Positions 22,371 to 33,000 of a stretch of DNA of 64,000 nucleotides are shown here, one piece after another; the first letter of the stretch is position 1; each line of letters starts with the position of its first letter. The stretch is from Bolinopsis microptera (taxonomy: Eukaryota > Ctenophora > Tentaculata > Lobata > Bolinopsidae). The position numbers and the translations under genes are program-made. The notes beneath the pieces are model-generated. The model ran no database searches. It had not been told where the DNA came from and was given only the letters and a program-made list of their open reading frames with translations. Location of the stretch: assembly GCF_026151205.1 (NCBI RefSeq), contig NC_087081.1, positions 11,533,113-11,597,112 of the forward strand. Reading direction: 5' to 3'.

Positions 22371-24949
22371 TGTTGGGACTTGATCTGGCGGCCGACTTTA
22401 GCTTCATATTGTCCGGTCTGAAGAAGAAGAACCATCGTTAATATTGTGACCGTATGGTATTAACATATGTCAGGTTGAATAAATTCTTTCATTGAAATTT
22501 CCAATAATCTTGCAACCCACTATTTGTACCTATCTTAACATAATAACATACTCAATAGTCAATATCATAACATTTCCACGATACTTTTCAGTATTATGGA
22601 GTTCACCGCAGACTGGTACTCAGTGAGTTCAGCCCAGTCCGCTGTAACTCCCGCATTCTATCTAGTGTGAACCACAGCCTATACGAAGTGTTATCGCACT
22701 TCAATTACATGACACTACGGAATCTGTTATCTAGTGCTCCAGCAATACTAATATATAATGCAGGTATTTGCTAACACCATTACGTCACTTATTATAACGA
22801 GAGAGAGAGAGAGAGGAAAGAAAGTGGACAAAATATTTCAGGACATGACTACAGAGTTTAAGAATGAATAAGAATTTAAGTTTGAATCTACTTTTTACAA
22901 ATTACATAGTACATCAAGACTCATCTCTAGGGTTCTGAAATATAAATAATAAGAGTTATACACTTACGAGGCTTGGTTAGGGTTTCTATCATTGTAAAGA
23001 ACGCTCAGTATTGCGGCTTGATCGACTACACCCCCGTTTCCCTGAAGATGTAGCATAGACAGGGGATTTCCATTCTTCTTTTGAGCGCTTTTCAGACCCG
23101 GTGAGAGTGATGGCCCAGGTGACGCCACCCCTGAGGTGAGCTGACTAAGTGACACCCCTGTGGTCATAGTGGTGGGTGCTAGCGATGTTATCTGGGTGAG
23201 TGCTGTGCTGTTTGGCACTTGGTGTAATCCTGCGCCGGGAGGGGTGAAGCAGGGAGCTGCAGCTGAGGTTGCAGTGGTTTGGGGACTGGTGTTATTGAGA
23301 GAACTCATCAGCTGTTGTAAGCGGTCTGTTGTCTGCCTGGTGTCTGAATCACGGAATATCGCTAGAGAAGGCATGACCTCCATTTCTTCTTTAATTTTTA
23401 CAACGTCCTCTGTTTTTGCCCTGTTTGCAATCGTTTCCTGGATCGTTTTTATCAAGTCAAGCTCTTTTCCAGATTGTGGTGTTAAATCGGAAGTATCCTT
23501 GAAGTTTTCCTGAAGCCGTTTTATGATAGCAAGGTTATTAAGATTACTGGGATCGAAGGCAGTTGGTGGAGGTGTTGGCCCTTTGTCAGATTCTGAGACC
23601 AAGGACTGGGAGACTGAATCTAACTCCTTCTGAAGAGCGGAGATAGTTTTATCAAATTCTAGAAAAGAAGAAGCAGCTTCAAGCTGGATAGGATCCACTT
23701 TGGGAACAGGAGAACTGAATGCAACAGGAACATTCTGTAAAATAGGTGACGACGAGGCTGACATGTTATTCAGTGAAGCGTTCAACGAACTGTGATGTGA
23801 CTGGGAGGATGCTATCGTGTAGCCGTTATTTAGCGCCTGGACTGGTGTGGCACTGGACAGCGCAGTTTGGAATGCGCTGGTGGGTGGAGCGAAGCTTTTC
23901 AGCGCTGATCCCAGAGAGTTGACATTGAAGGCTGGTGACGGTGCGATTGAGTTGTTTGTTAGGGATTCTACGTCTAGGTTTGATGTTTCCTCTGATGTGT
24001 TTGATCTAGGGATAAAACGTAAGTTACAAATTGGAGTAAGGCAGAGTCAAATAATCATAGTAATGCATCGACCAATTTGACAAATAATATGAAATGCAAA
24101 ACAAACTGTTTCACAAATTGCAGTTGGCCATCAGTTGAAGCTTGATACACAATAAAACCTTGGTTCAATACTGTTTCGCGATTTTTAAATTAACTATTGG
24201 CAAACAAATCACATTGTTTTTCAATCTCAAGTTGCACACTATGTAAATTATGGAGTTTAAGGCTAGTAAATTTTACTAACTTTCTATCCTAGTTACTTAC
24301 GGTGTGATGTTCATTCGTTTGGGTGTTTCGATCTCCATATTCATTACACTATCTAGGTTGAAATCTGAAGATAATGAAATCATGAGGGAATAATGTATTA
24401 ATTGGCTAAAGGTATTTCACAAGGAAATATGGACAGGAAACCCAAATTCCAAAGTCAAACCAATAGGGGGATGGAACGTTGTATCTTAAAAGCAAGAAAT
24501 ACCTAATGATAGACTATGGTAGTATACCTGATATGTAGTGATTTGAGACATTTTGATCAGTTTGTTCTGATCCAGCGGTTGAGACAGCCTCTAGAACAGG
24601 TGCTAAATGTTGCACTGAGATTATATGTTAAGTAAGCAAGATGCAATGTTCACTGTTATGTTTTTAAAATTTAATTTCCATCAAAACATAATCATTGTTT
24701 ATACCAGTTTTCGCATTTTAAATCAGTTTCACTATTCATTTCTATAGAACAGAAAAAATTGCGTAATTTAAAAGTTAACAACTAAAATTCTAATAAGTTA
24801 CCTATAGAAATAACTCTCACAGCTGTGTCGAGTAAAAACCTGACAAAATCATTGTCACTCTTTTGTTGAAAATGGAATTCGAGCTTCTGTTTGTGGTATT
24901 GGGATAAGACTTTAGGATCATCAGCTTTTATCATTAAGATGTCTACCAT
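22371..24949 (-). CDS. Common exons of a DNA-binding protein gene with alternative 3' ends
   Basis: Five minus-strand exons join in phase: 24950-24802, 24614-24528, 24364-24301, 24005-22968 and 22417-22371, all with GT/AG borders. From the ATG at 24949 they give about 461 codons and end in phase 1 with a single a. I do not recognise a named domain. The first exon encodes a probably helical segment (DPKVLSQYHKQKLEFHFQQK, then FVRFLLDTAVRVI). The large fourth exon is Ser, Thr, Pro, Asn and Gln rich, like a transactivation or scaffold region, with helical stretches (FDKTISALQKELDSVSQSL; KIKEEMEV resembles a SUMO site, psi-K-x-E). The exon has only one base before its ATG, so 5' exons to the right of 24950 may exist; a BTB domain was looked for and not seen. 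Exons A-D at 13816-18152 are the candidate continuations. Confidence 0.7.
22799..22815. repeat. Short (GA)n microsatellite
   Basis: A 17-bp GA run in the intron just downstream (gene direction) of the large common exon of the zinc-finger gene. Confidence 0.9.
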
Positions 24950-25048
24950 TCTACAAAATGAGGGTTAAGAGAATATGACTAACAATTTTCTGAATTAAAC
25001 AAATTACAATTTTTTTTGCTTCGACCAAAGAAGAAGTTTATAACAATA

Positions 25049-25626
25049 CTAGAAAGCCCGTTATCACAGGGAGGAAGGTAATAATATTCTTTGGTAGTCA
25101 GTTTTTATAGCATCAAAAAATATCCGTCACAACCGAGTATACAGCCCATTAAAATGTAGCTCGCACAGAACACAACGTAATTACCACAAAACCGATAAAG
25201 ATGACGTTAAAACAATCATTGCATGTGCGCGTTTCAACACCATTACCATGGTTACTATGCAACTTCCTATTTCTCATCTGATTTGCACGTGGGCGGTCGT
25301 ACAAAGATAATTCTTTGAATTATAACTATACTAGAAAACCCGTGGTCACAGGGAGGAAGCTAATAGTATTTTTTGTTAGTGAGTTTAAATCGCGTCAAAA
25401 TATCCTACACAACCGAAGATACAGCCAATTAAAATGTTGCTTGCACTAAACACAACGTAATATCAACAAAACTGATAAAAATGCTGTTTTAACAATCTTT
25501 GCACGTGCACGTGCGTGTAACGAAACCGTTACCATGGTTACTTTGCAACCTTTTGCTATTTGCCGAATTTGCGCACGTGGGCGGTCATACATAGAGACAG
25601 AAATAATTCTTTGAATTATAATAGAG
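25049..25626. repeat. Tandem duplication of a 282-bp unit
   Basis: Copy 1 runs 25049-25330 and copy 2 25331-25626. Both start ctagaaa(g/a)cccgt and end aattctttgaattataa. Their similarity is high but clearly imperfect, with many point differences and small indels. Each carries gcacgtgggcggtc and ttaccatggttact, and copy 2 has an alternating gcacgtgcacgtgcgtg stretch. No coding capacity. The unit could be a non-autonomous mobile element that inserted next to itself, or a plain segmental duplication. Confidence 0.8.
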
Positions 25627-26103
25627 ATATATACATTCAATTAAATCAAGTGATGCAATTGGCAGAGCACAATACACAGGTAACGGAATCTACTCCATAA
25701 TAGGGACAGGGATGAGGTTGTAAGAGACTTCTGATAGAGGGGTCTCATGTTTCTTGTCCATTTTCTTGCCTCTGTAACCTCATAGAGCAATGAGCATTGT
25801 TCTTAACACTGCAAATCTTATTTGCGTCCTCACATGCCTTATCACAATATCTTTCTTTCCATTTCCAAACAAATTAAAATGAGACACAAGACCATTACAG
25901 AAATTGAGGCTAACACTTAATAATACAACAAGGAATGCACCATAATTCTTTAGCAAAGCAAAAAATATAGTGTTGCAGTGACACCATATATTTGAACTTA
26001 TTAGACTAAATGCAGGTCTTGGAATGATTTGGACAAAATTCCATCTGGCAACAACCCCTAACTATAGTTCTGTAATTTCATTATATATATATATATATTA
26101 TAT
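25627..26103. other. Boundary between host gene and transposon block
   Basis: No gene seen. A stretch at about 25650-25690 (agtgatgcaattggcagagc) recurs at about 38925-38955 (inverted) and, diverged, at about 40380-40410. It therefore belongs to a dispersed family associated with the RLE-type LINE copies. An (AT)n run lies at about 26081-26100. A 5' exon of the minus-strand zinc-finger gene could be hidden here, but I could not support one. Confidence 0.4.
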
Positions 26104-26499
26104 ATTGATTGAAATAAATTTTCGTGCACATACAGAATGAATGGTTAATAATTGCTCCCCATCGCATCTGGTCCGAGTCTGTTAGCACAGATCACCTGGG
26201 AGTGGTAACACCATAAAACCGTTAATTGCCTGTCAGTGCTATATCACTGGGGGGTCGGTTGCTGTGGCGGCGAGAGGATGCAATTGCTGGGTGATGCTCG
26301 GTGATGCTGTCTTGTGGCAGGGTCATCTGTGTGTCACCTACGGTTCACCATTTTGTCCAAGTCTTGGTTGCCCTGTGTAATCGAGCATTTGCTTGGTGAT
26401 CTTGTCTCAAACATGATCACTTACGGTTCAATTTTGATTCCCTAAGGGCTTCAGAAGCTCTGCATGCTTTAATTTTACGTATCGAATCTAACCACCAGC

Positions 26500-29400
26500 A
26501 TGCTGGTGTCCGGACGGAGGGCTTACATTTCGATGTCGGTGCTGCCTCTGGATCGGGTGCGAAGGTCCGGCAAACCATCCACCTTAAATCAAACCGCTAC
26601 AGAAACGTCTACAGTGTCATTCAATAGTATTATACGTGGAGGCGCAGGTGGAGTGATGACGGCGACTAGGCAAAGCCGAAAGGACCCTAGTAGCTTGATG
26701 TCTGTTTGCAACTCCCGTAAGAGCCGACGTAAACACTGTAAATACAGAATTCCTTCATCAGATTTATCATTTGTAAACAGACAGTCAAGTATGTCTAATC
26801 CTGTAAATATAGTAAAGAATCCTCTCTGTATCAGTACATGGAATGTTACTTCTCTTGTCAGCAATTCCAGCAAAATGTATCAATTGGGAAAAGGGTTTGA
26901 TGATTATGGACTAGAGCTCCTTGGGGTAACTGAAACACATATGGCTGGATCGGGAACTCAGACTTTGGGAAATGGGGCTGTTTTGGTGTATTCTGGCAGG
27001 AATAATGGGGTACGGAGAGAAGGAGTCGGTGTTGTACTGTCCAAAAAGATGAAGAATACTCTCATATCATACACCCCTGTATCAGGACGGGTTATGACTG
27101 CCCGTTTACATAGCAAACACATCAACATTAGTGTTACAGTGGTATATGCTCCAACTGAGGATGCAGAGATCAGTTTAAAAGACTCATTCTACAAGGAATT
27201 GAATGATGTTCAATCGGGACTACCTGCTCATGATATAAAAATAGTTTTAGGAGATTTTAATGCACGTGTTGGAAGGGACACTGATGCTCACCCTGGTGTT
27301 ATAGGAAAACACTCATATCACACAGAATCCAATGATAACGGAAAACGGATGCTAGATTTCTGTACTATGCACCAGCTGACTATCGGAGGCACACTTTTTG
27401 AACACAAGGATATCTACAAGACAACATGGAGATCCCCAAATGGTAACACCGTCACTCAAATTGACCATATTTGTATTTCAACGAGATGGAGCCATTCATT
27501 GCTTGATGTCAGGAGCATGAGAGGAGCAGATATAAATACTACTCACTACCTGGTAAGAGGATATGTATCTATTAAGCTTAAGTGTCCACAGAAAAGAAAG
27601 AAGCGTGTAAGACAGCCTGCTTTAGAGAACTTGCGTGATAGATCTAAGAGCCAGGAATATAGTAACAAAATAGCTGAAAAATACTATACCAACGATCAGG
27701 AGCTTGGAAACTCTCCTTTAGAAGAACAATGGAAGAAATTGAGAGACATTATAACTGATATCTCGTTTGAAGTTCTGGGTGAAAGGGGCCGGAAAAAGAG
27801 AACAGAACATCTCTCAAAGGATACTAAGAATCTCCTAAAAGAACGAGGTGAGATTAAAAAGAAACCTAGTACTGCTGAGAATCGTGCTAAGTACTCGCAG
27901 ATTAACGGTCTTGTTAGGCAGAACTGTAAAAGAGATGATAATGCCTGGGCTGTTAGAGTATCTGAGGAATTGGAAGAGGCTGCCAAGCAGGGTCAACAAA
28001 GAGATGTTTGGCAGAAAATAAAATCCCTTACAAACAAGAGAGTAAACAGATCTGCGACAGTGCGGGATAAGAATGGGACACTTATATCAGATCCCGAAGC
28101 TCAGTCACATCGCTGGGCCGAATATTTTGAAGAACTCTTAACGCCAGCAGCAGATGCGGTGGATTTCTCTCTATTGGATGAGGACGAAAAGGTACTTTCT
28201 TTTGAATATCTTAGTAATGATGATGAGCCACCGTCCTTGTTTGAAATTGAGGAAGCTATCAAGAAGTTGAAGAACTACAAAAGTGTTGGAATTGATGAAA
28301 TTTCAAATGAGCAGTTAAAGTACGGTTCTCCTGGACTTCTGCCTTGGTTAAAAGATTTGTTTGAAACTTTATGGAAAAGTGAGGATATTCCTACTGATTG
28401 GAGGAAAGGAATCATCACCATCATCCCAAAGAAAGGGGACCTCACATATTGCAACAACAACAGAGGGATAACTCTACGCTCCACAGTATCGAAGTTATTT
28501 CAAATCGTGTTGTTAAAAAGACTAAGTAATGGGCTTGAAAAGTTACTTAGAGAAAATCAGTGTGGTTTCAGGAGAAACCGTTCTTGTATAGATCAGCTAT
28601 ACTCCCTTCATTGTATAATACACAATTGTATAGAATTCAACGTCCCTTTGTATATAAACTTTATTGATTTTAAAGCTGCTTTTGATTCAATCAATCGTGA
28701 CTTTATTTGGAAAGCTTTTGAACATTATGGTCTTCCAACAAAATACATCAATGTTTTCAAAGCGTTCTTTAGAGCAACTGAAAGTGCAGTTCGTGTCAAT
28801 GGGGAATTGACAAGATGGTTTGATGTCGATTCAGGGACTGGACAAGGTGATGTGCAAGGGCCCCCCATTTTCAACCTTGTACTTAACTGGGGATTAGAAC
28901 TTGCCGAGAAGTTTAAAAATATATCGCGTGGTTTTACTCTTCAGTACAGACAAAGTTCCAGACAACCGGAAAAATGTGTCATTGATTTGGACTATGCTGA
29001 TGACATAGCAGGCATGGATGACACTGTCGAGGGACTGCAAGAAACAACGGACAATATTGCGAAATACTGTGGGCTTGGGGGTTTAAAGATGAACGCAAAG
29101 AAAACAGAGATCATGGTAATTGGGAAAGATACATCGCAGCACCCACTCCCAGAGAATAGGACCATAGATATTACTGTCGATGGAAACTCTGCAAAGCAGG
29201 TCACTCAATTCACTTATTTGGGTGCCAAAATTACATCGGATGGCAAGATCGATAAGGAAATAAGTGTCAGGATTGGAAAAGCAACCGGAGCTTTTAACCA
29301 ACTCAATAACATTTGGAAGAATAAGAACATAAGCATTAACAACAAAGTGCGAATCTACATCGCAGCTGTTCTTACCATTCTGACCTATGGAAGTGAGATA

Positions 29401-29772
29401 TGGAACACGACTCAAGTGCAGACAAGAAGATTAGAGTCTTTCCATCAGTACTGCTTACGCAGAATCCTGAGAGTGAGGTGGTTCCATCGAGTAAGAAATG
29501 AAGATGTTTTAAGAAGGGCTTCAATAACTGCTCTTACTGACATAATAGCAACAAAACGGCTACGTTGGTTTGGACATGTCAGTAGAATGCCTGAAGATCG
29601 GTTACCTAACTATCTACTTGAATGGAAACCCAAGCATGGGAAACGATCAAGAGGCAGGCCTAGGAAGAGCTTAAATGATGTATTTATTGAAGATGATGAG
29701 CAGAGATTGGATCGTAATGGACTCACGATTGATTGTATGAGAAGATTGGCTGCAGATCGAAAAGGATGGAGA
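26500..29772 (+). CDS. RTE-like LINE endonuclease-reverse transcriptase (main part)
   Basis: About 1,091 codons up to the insertion point. An APE-type endonuclease begins near residue 110 (ISTWNVTSL), with TETH near 146, GDFNAR near 250 and IDHICIS near 320. The RT core has FIDFKAAFDS near 720, GQGDVQGPP near 785 and YADDIAGM near 831. A long C-terminal region with RWFGHVSRMP near 1023 is typical of RTE-like proteins commonly annotated as craniofacial-development-protein-2-like or SR2-like. The protein would nick target DNA and prime reverse transcription of its own RNA. The endonuclease's usual Ser-Asp-His motif reads T-T-H (residues about 347-349), losing the catalytic Asp, so the nuclease may be weak or dead. 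The ORF reads on past the insertion point into the L2-like element, giving an apparent fusion that I regard as artefactual. Confidence 0.85.
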
Positions 29773-29928
29773 AATATTACCCGCCGAAGTTTTGTGGGCA
29801 AGTTGATAGAAAGAGTAGTCCTCAGGCGTCTAAATGAACATCTCGAAAACAACAACCTGAACATCCCACAGCAGTCTGGATACAAATCAAAACACAGCAC
29901 CGAGACTCTGCTTGTGAGAGTTGTTAAC

Positions 29929-30055
29929 TGTTATATATTCTAGTAATTTATTGTATGATTAACCGATATACTATTCAGGATGACTACCTGGGTTTTGGTT
30001 TTGGTTTAGCTTTTAGCTTTTAGTCTTGCTTACCTTGTCACAACGATTCATAACA
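29929..30055 (+). repeat. Left LTR of the Gypsy element
   Basis: 127 bp, TG...CA ends, preceded by the target duplication TTAAC. It contains a gttttggttttggtttagct repeat-like stretch and an agcttttagctttta duplication. No TATA box is obvious apart from the tatatattc at its very start. Confidence 0.95.
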
Positions 30056-33000
30056 ATGGCGACGAGTCTGGTTTCGAACTTACGCTTATCCAAGGAACAC
30101 GATTGTGTCAGAGAGTGGCTGGAAATCTTCGAAAACGCCGCTTCTGTGTTCATTTTCGCACACGCAGATAAATTACCAGATGACGCAAACGAAAAAACTT
30201 CTAAAGTTGCAGATCTAATGAGAACACTGTTAACAGTCAATCTGGGGCATGACGCGTTGAAGAAGTTGCGTGCATTTACATTTCCTGCTGAAATTAAAGA
30301 CACTGACTACGCTACCCTGAGAAAAACTCTTGTTGATCGGTTATCACCCAAAACAAACATTGTAGCTCAACAGCAGAAGTTTATGACGTTGAATCAGATT
30401 GCTGGTGAATCCTTATGTACTTTTATGTCACGATTGAAGGAAGCTGCTAATGTTTGTCAGTTTGGTGATTTGTTTGATTTAATGGTGCGTACACGTTTTG
30501 TGGCTGGACTATCCTCTGATAGGATACGTGCTGAACTCATATCAGAATCTGCTACCAACGACACGTCTGCCAGCCTGTTCGATAAAGCTCAGACGAAGGA
30601 GAACGCTCTGCAAAGTTCAATGTCAGTCACAACACACTATGTTCAAAAACCCGGGAAGTTTCAAAAACCTCAAAACTCTAAGTTCCATCAGAAGGCCGAC
30701 CTTAGCATTGTTTGTTCACGTTGTACTGTTCGTGGTCATGTTGCGAAAAACTGCAAAGTTCGTTGCAGAAACTGTCGCAAACCCGGACATATCGCAAAGA
30801 ACTGTCGTTCAGCTAAGAAGCAATCCCATTGTGTTGAAGGGATTGGTGATCATGATGATGGCAACGCTTGCGCTGCTGATTATGGTTACACACACCAAGA
30901 GTTGGAGAACACGTTGTACTGCGTGGAGACGGCTGATCCTGTCCAGATTCCTGTTCCCGATGGTACTCTTCCTGCATCAGTTGTTAGTAATTTATCCAGT
31001 TGTATTGATTGTAATCAGAAACCATTTCTTAAAGTTAAGATTAATGATAAGATTTCGAAAATGGAGTTAGATACTGGTTCATCTTTAAGCTGTATAAGTA
31101 AGTCTGATTTTGCTAGACTAGGACTAACTGATTGCCAGATTGTTCCATGTTCCCAGAAATTGCGAGTAGCTAATTTTAATTGTGAAAGCATTGACTGCAA
31201 GGCCCTTGTAAACGTTGAATTTAGCGGCAAGAAATGGATTTTACCACTATATGTTGTCAATTGTCGGTTTCCCACACTCCTAGGTCGAGAGTGGATCATC
31301 CAGATGTTTGGTAAAGACTGGTTGGATCATATGATAGGACTTGTTGATGTTGAGCAATCTTACGCTGTCTCCAAGTTTCAGAGAGATGAATTTGTTAGTG
31401 AGATACTCCGCAGTCCTGTATTCAATCCTGGTGTTGGAACTGTTAAAGGATTCGAAGCTTGTCTACAATTTAAGCCTGATGCGAGAGCAAAGTTTTGCAA
31501 GGCAAGGCAGGTCCCATTTGCCATCGTAGACAAGGTTGGGAAAGCCATAGACGAGTTAGTGAAGAATGGACAGCTGATTCCAACAGAGCACTCAGACTGG
31601 GCTTCACCCATAGTTCCTGTCATGAAAGCGGATGGTACGATTCGCATATGTGGTGACTACAAGACTACTGTAAATCCTAATCTCGACACAGCTATTTACC
31701 CACTTCCTACGATAGAAGATTGCTTGAGTAAGATTGTCGGAGGTAAACTGTTTACTAAGCTGGATATCAGAGCCGCTTATAATAGTTTGAAGTTGAGAGA
31801 ATGTGACCAAAAGATTGTGACTTTGAACACACACAAAGGATTGTTCAGTCCTACTTCTCTACCATTCGGTATTTCATCTGCCGGACCGATATTTGAACGC
31901 AAGATTGATGATACCTTGAGAAAGACAGAGAACACAGCATGGCGTGTTGACGACATTCTAATAACTGGACCTGATGATGAGAGTCACATGAAGAACGTGA
32001 GAACGGTGATTACAGCACTAGAGAATGAAGGCTACAAATGCCGGCTAGACAAGTGTGTTTTCATGGAGCCTAAGGTGACATTTCTAGGCCATGAAGTATC
32101 TGCTGACGGGATAAGACCGCTGAATTCGAAAGTTGAAACCATAGTGAGAGCACCGTATCCTACTACTAGAGCGGAGATGATATCATTTCTTGGTGGTGCA
32201 CAGTACTATTCACGTTTTATTCCCAACATGTCAACAGTTGTTGAACCACTTAACCGTTTAAGACCCGCTGACAGTATTTTCCACTTTGGAGATAGAGAAA
32301 AGAGAGCTTTTGATGAGTTAAAAGCACTGTTATCGTCTGACTTGGTTCTGACAGTCTACAACCCTGAGCTGGAGTTAAAGCTTGACACGGACGCTTCATC
32401 CGTTGGTTTAGGAGCTGTTATGTCACATATTGATGAAAATGGAACAGAGCGACCGATCGAGTATATATCTCGAACTCTGACGAAATCTGAGAGAAACTAT
32501 TCCATGATAGAAAAAGAAGCATTGGCAATAGTTTGGGCGACTAAGAGACTGCACCGTTATCTTTTTGGACGACCATTTACCCTAGTTACAGACCACAAGC
32601 CGCTGGAATCTATCTTTCACCCTAGTCGTGGGATTCCTAGCATGGTGGCAGGTCGTTTACAACGATGGTCATTGTTCCTAAGCGGTTACACTTACAAGAT
32701 CCAGTTTCGACCCACTGGTAAACATTGTAATGCTGATCTATGTTCCCGTTTTCCACTGCCTTTAGACACATCGGCAGAGACGAGAGAGTTTGATGACGAG
32801 TTAACAGAGGAGTTTGAAATGAAACCTCTAGATACTGTTTTCAGCGTGCACTACTTCGGTGATGACAAACCTTTGATTGACGCTGAGTTAATAGCTAGTC
32901 ACACGAGAAGAGACAAGACACTTGGTCGAGTGTTACAGTTTGTTAAAGACGGCTGGAACGAGAAACCCCCTGTTGATGTCGAGCTGAAACCGTTTTACAC

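Noticed and set aside
23160..24080. Plus-strand ORFs at 23160-23513 and 23847-24080
   Set aside because: They are antisense shadows of the large common exon of the minus-strand gene, whose splice phases are consistent.
29773..29943. In-frame fusion of the RTE-like protein to an L2-like RT and the Gypsy LTR
   Set aside because: The GGATGGAGA and TTAAC target duplications show this is an insertion artefact, not a functional fusion.
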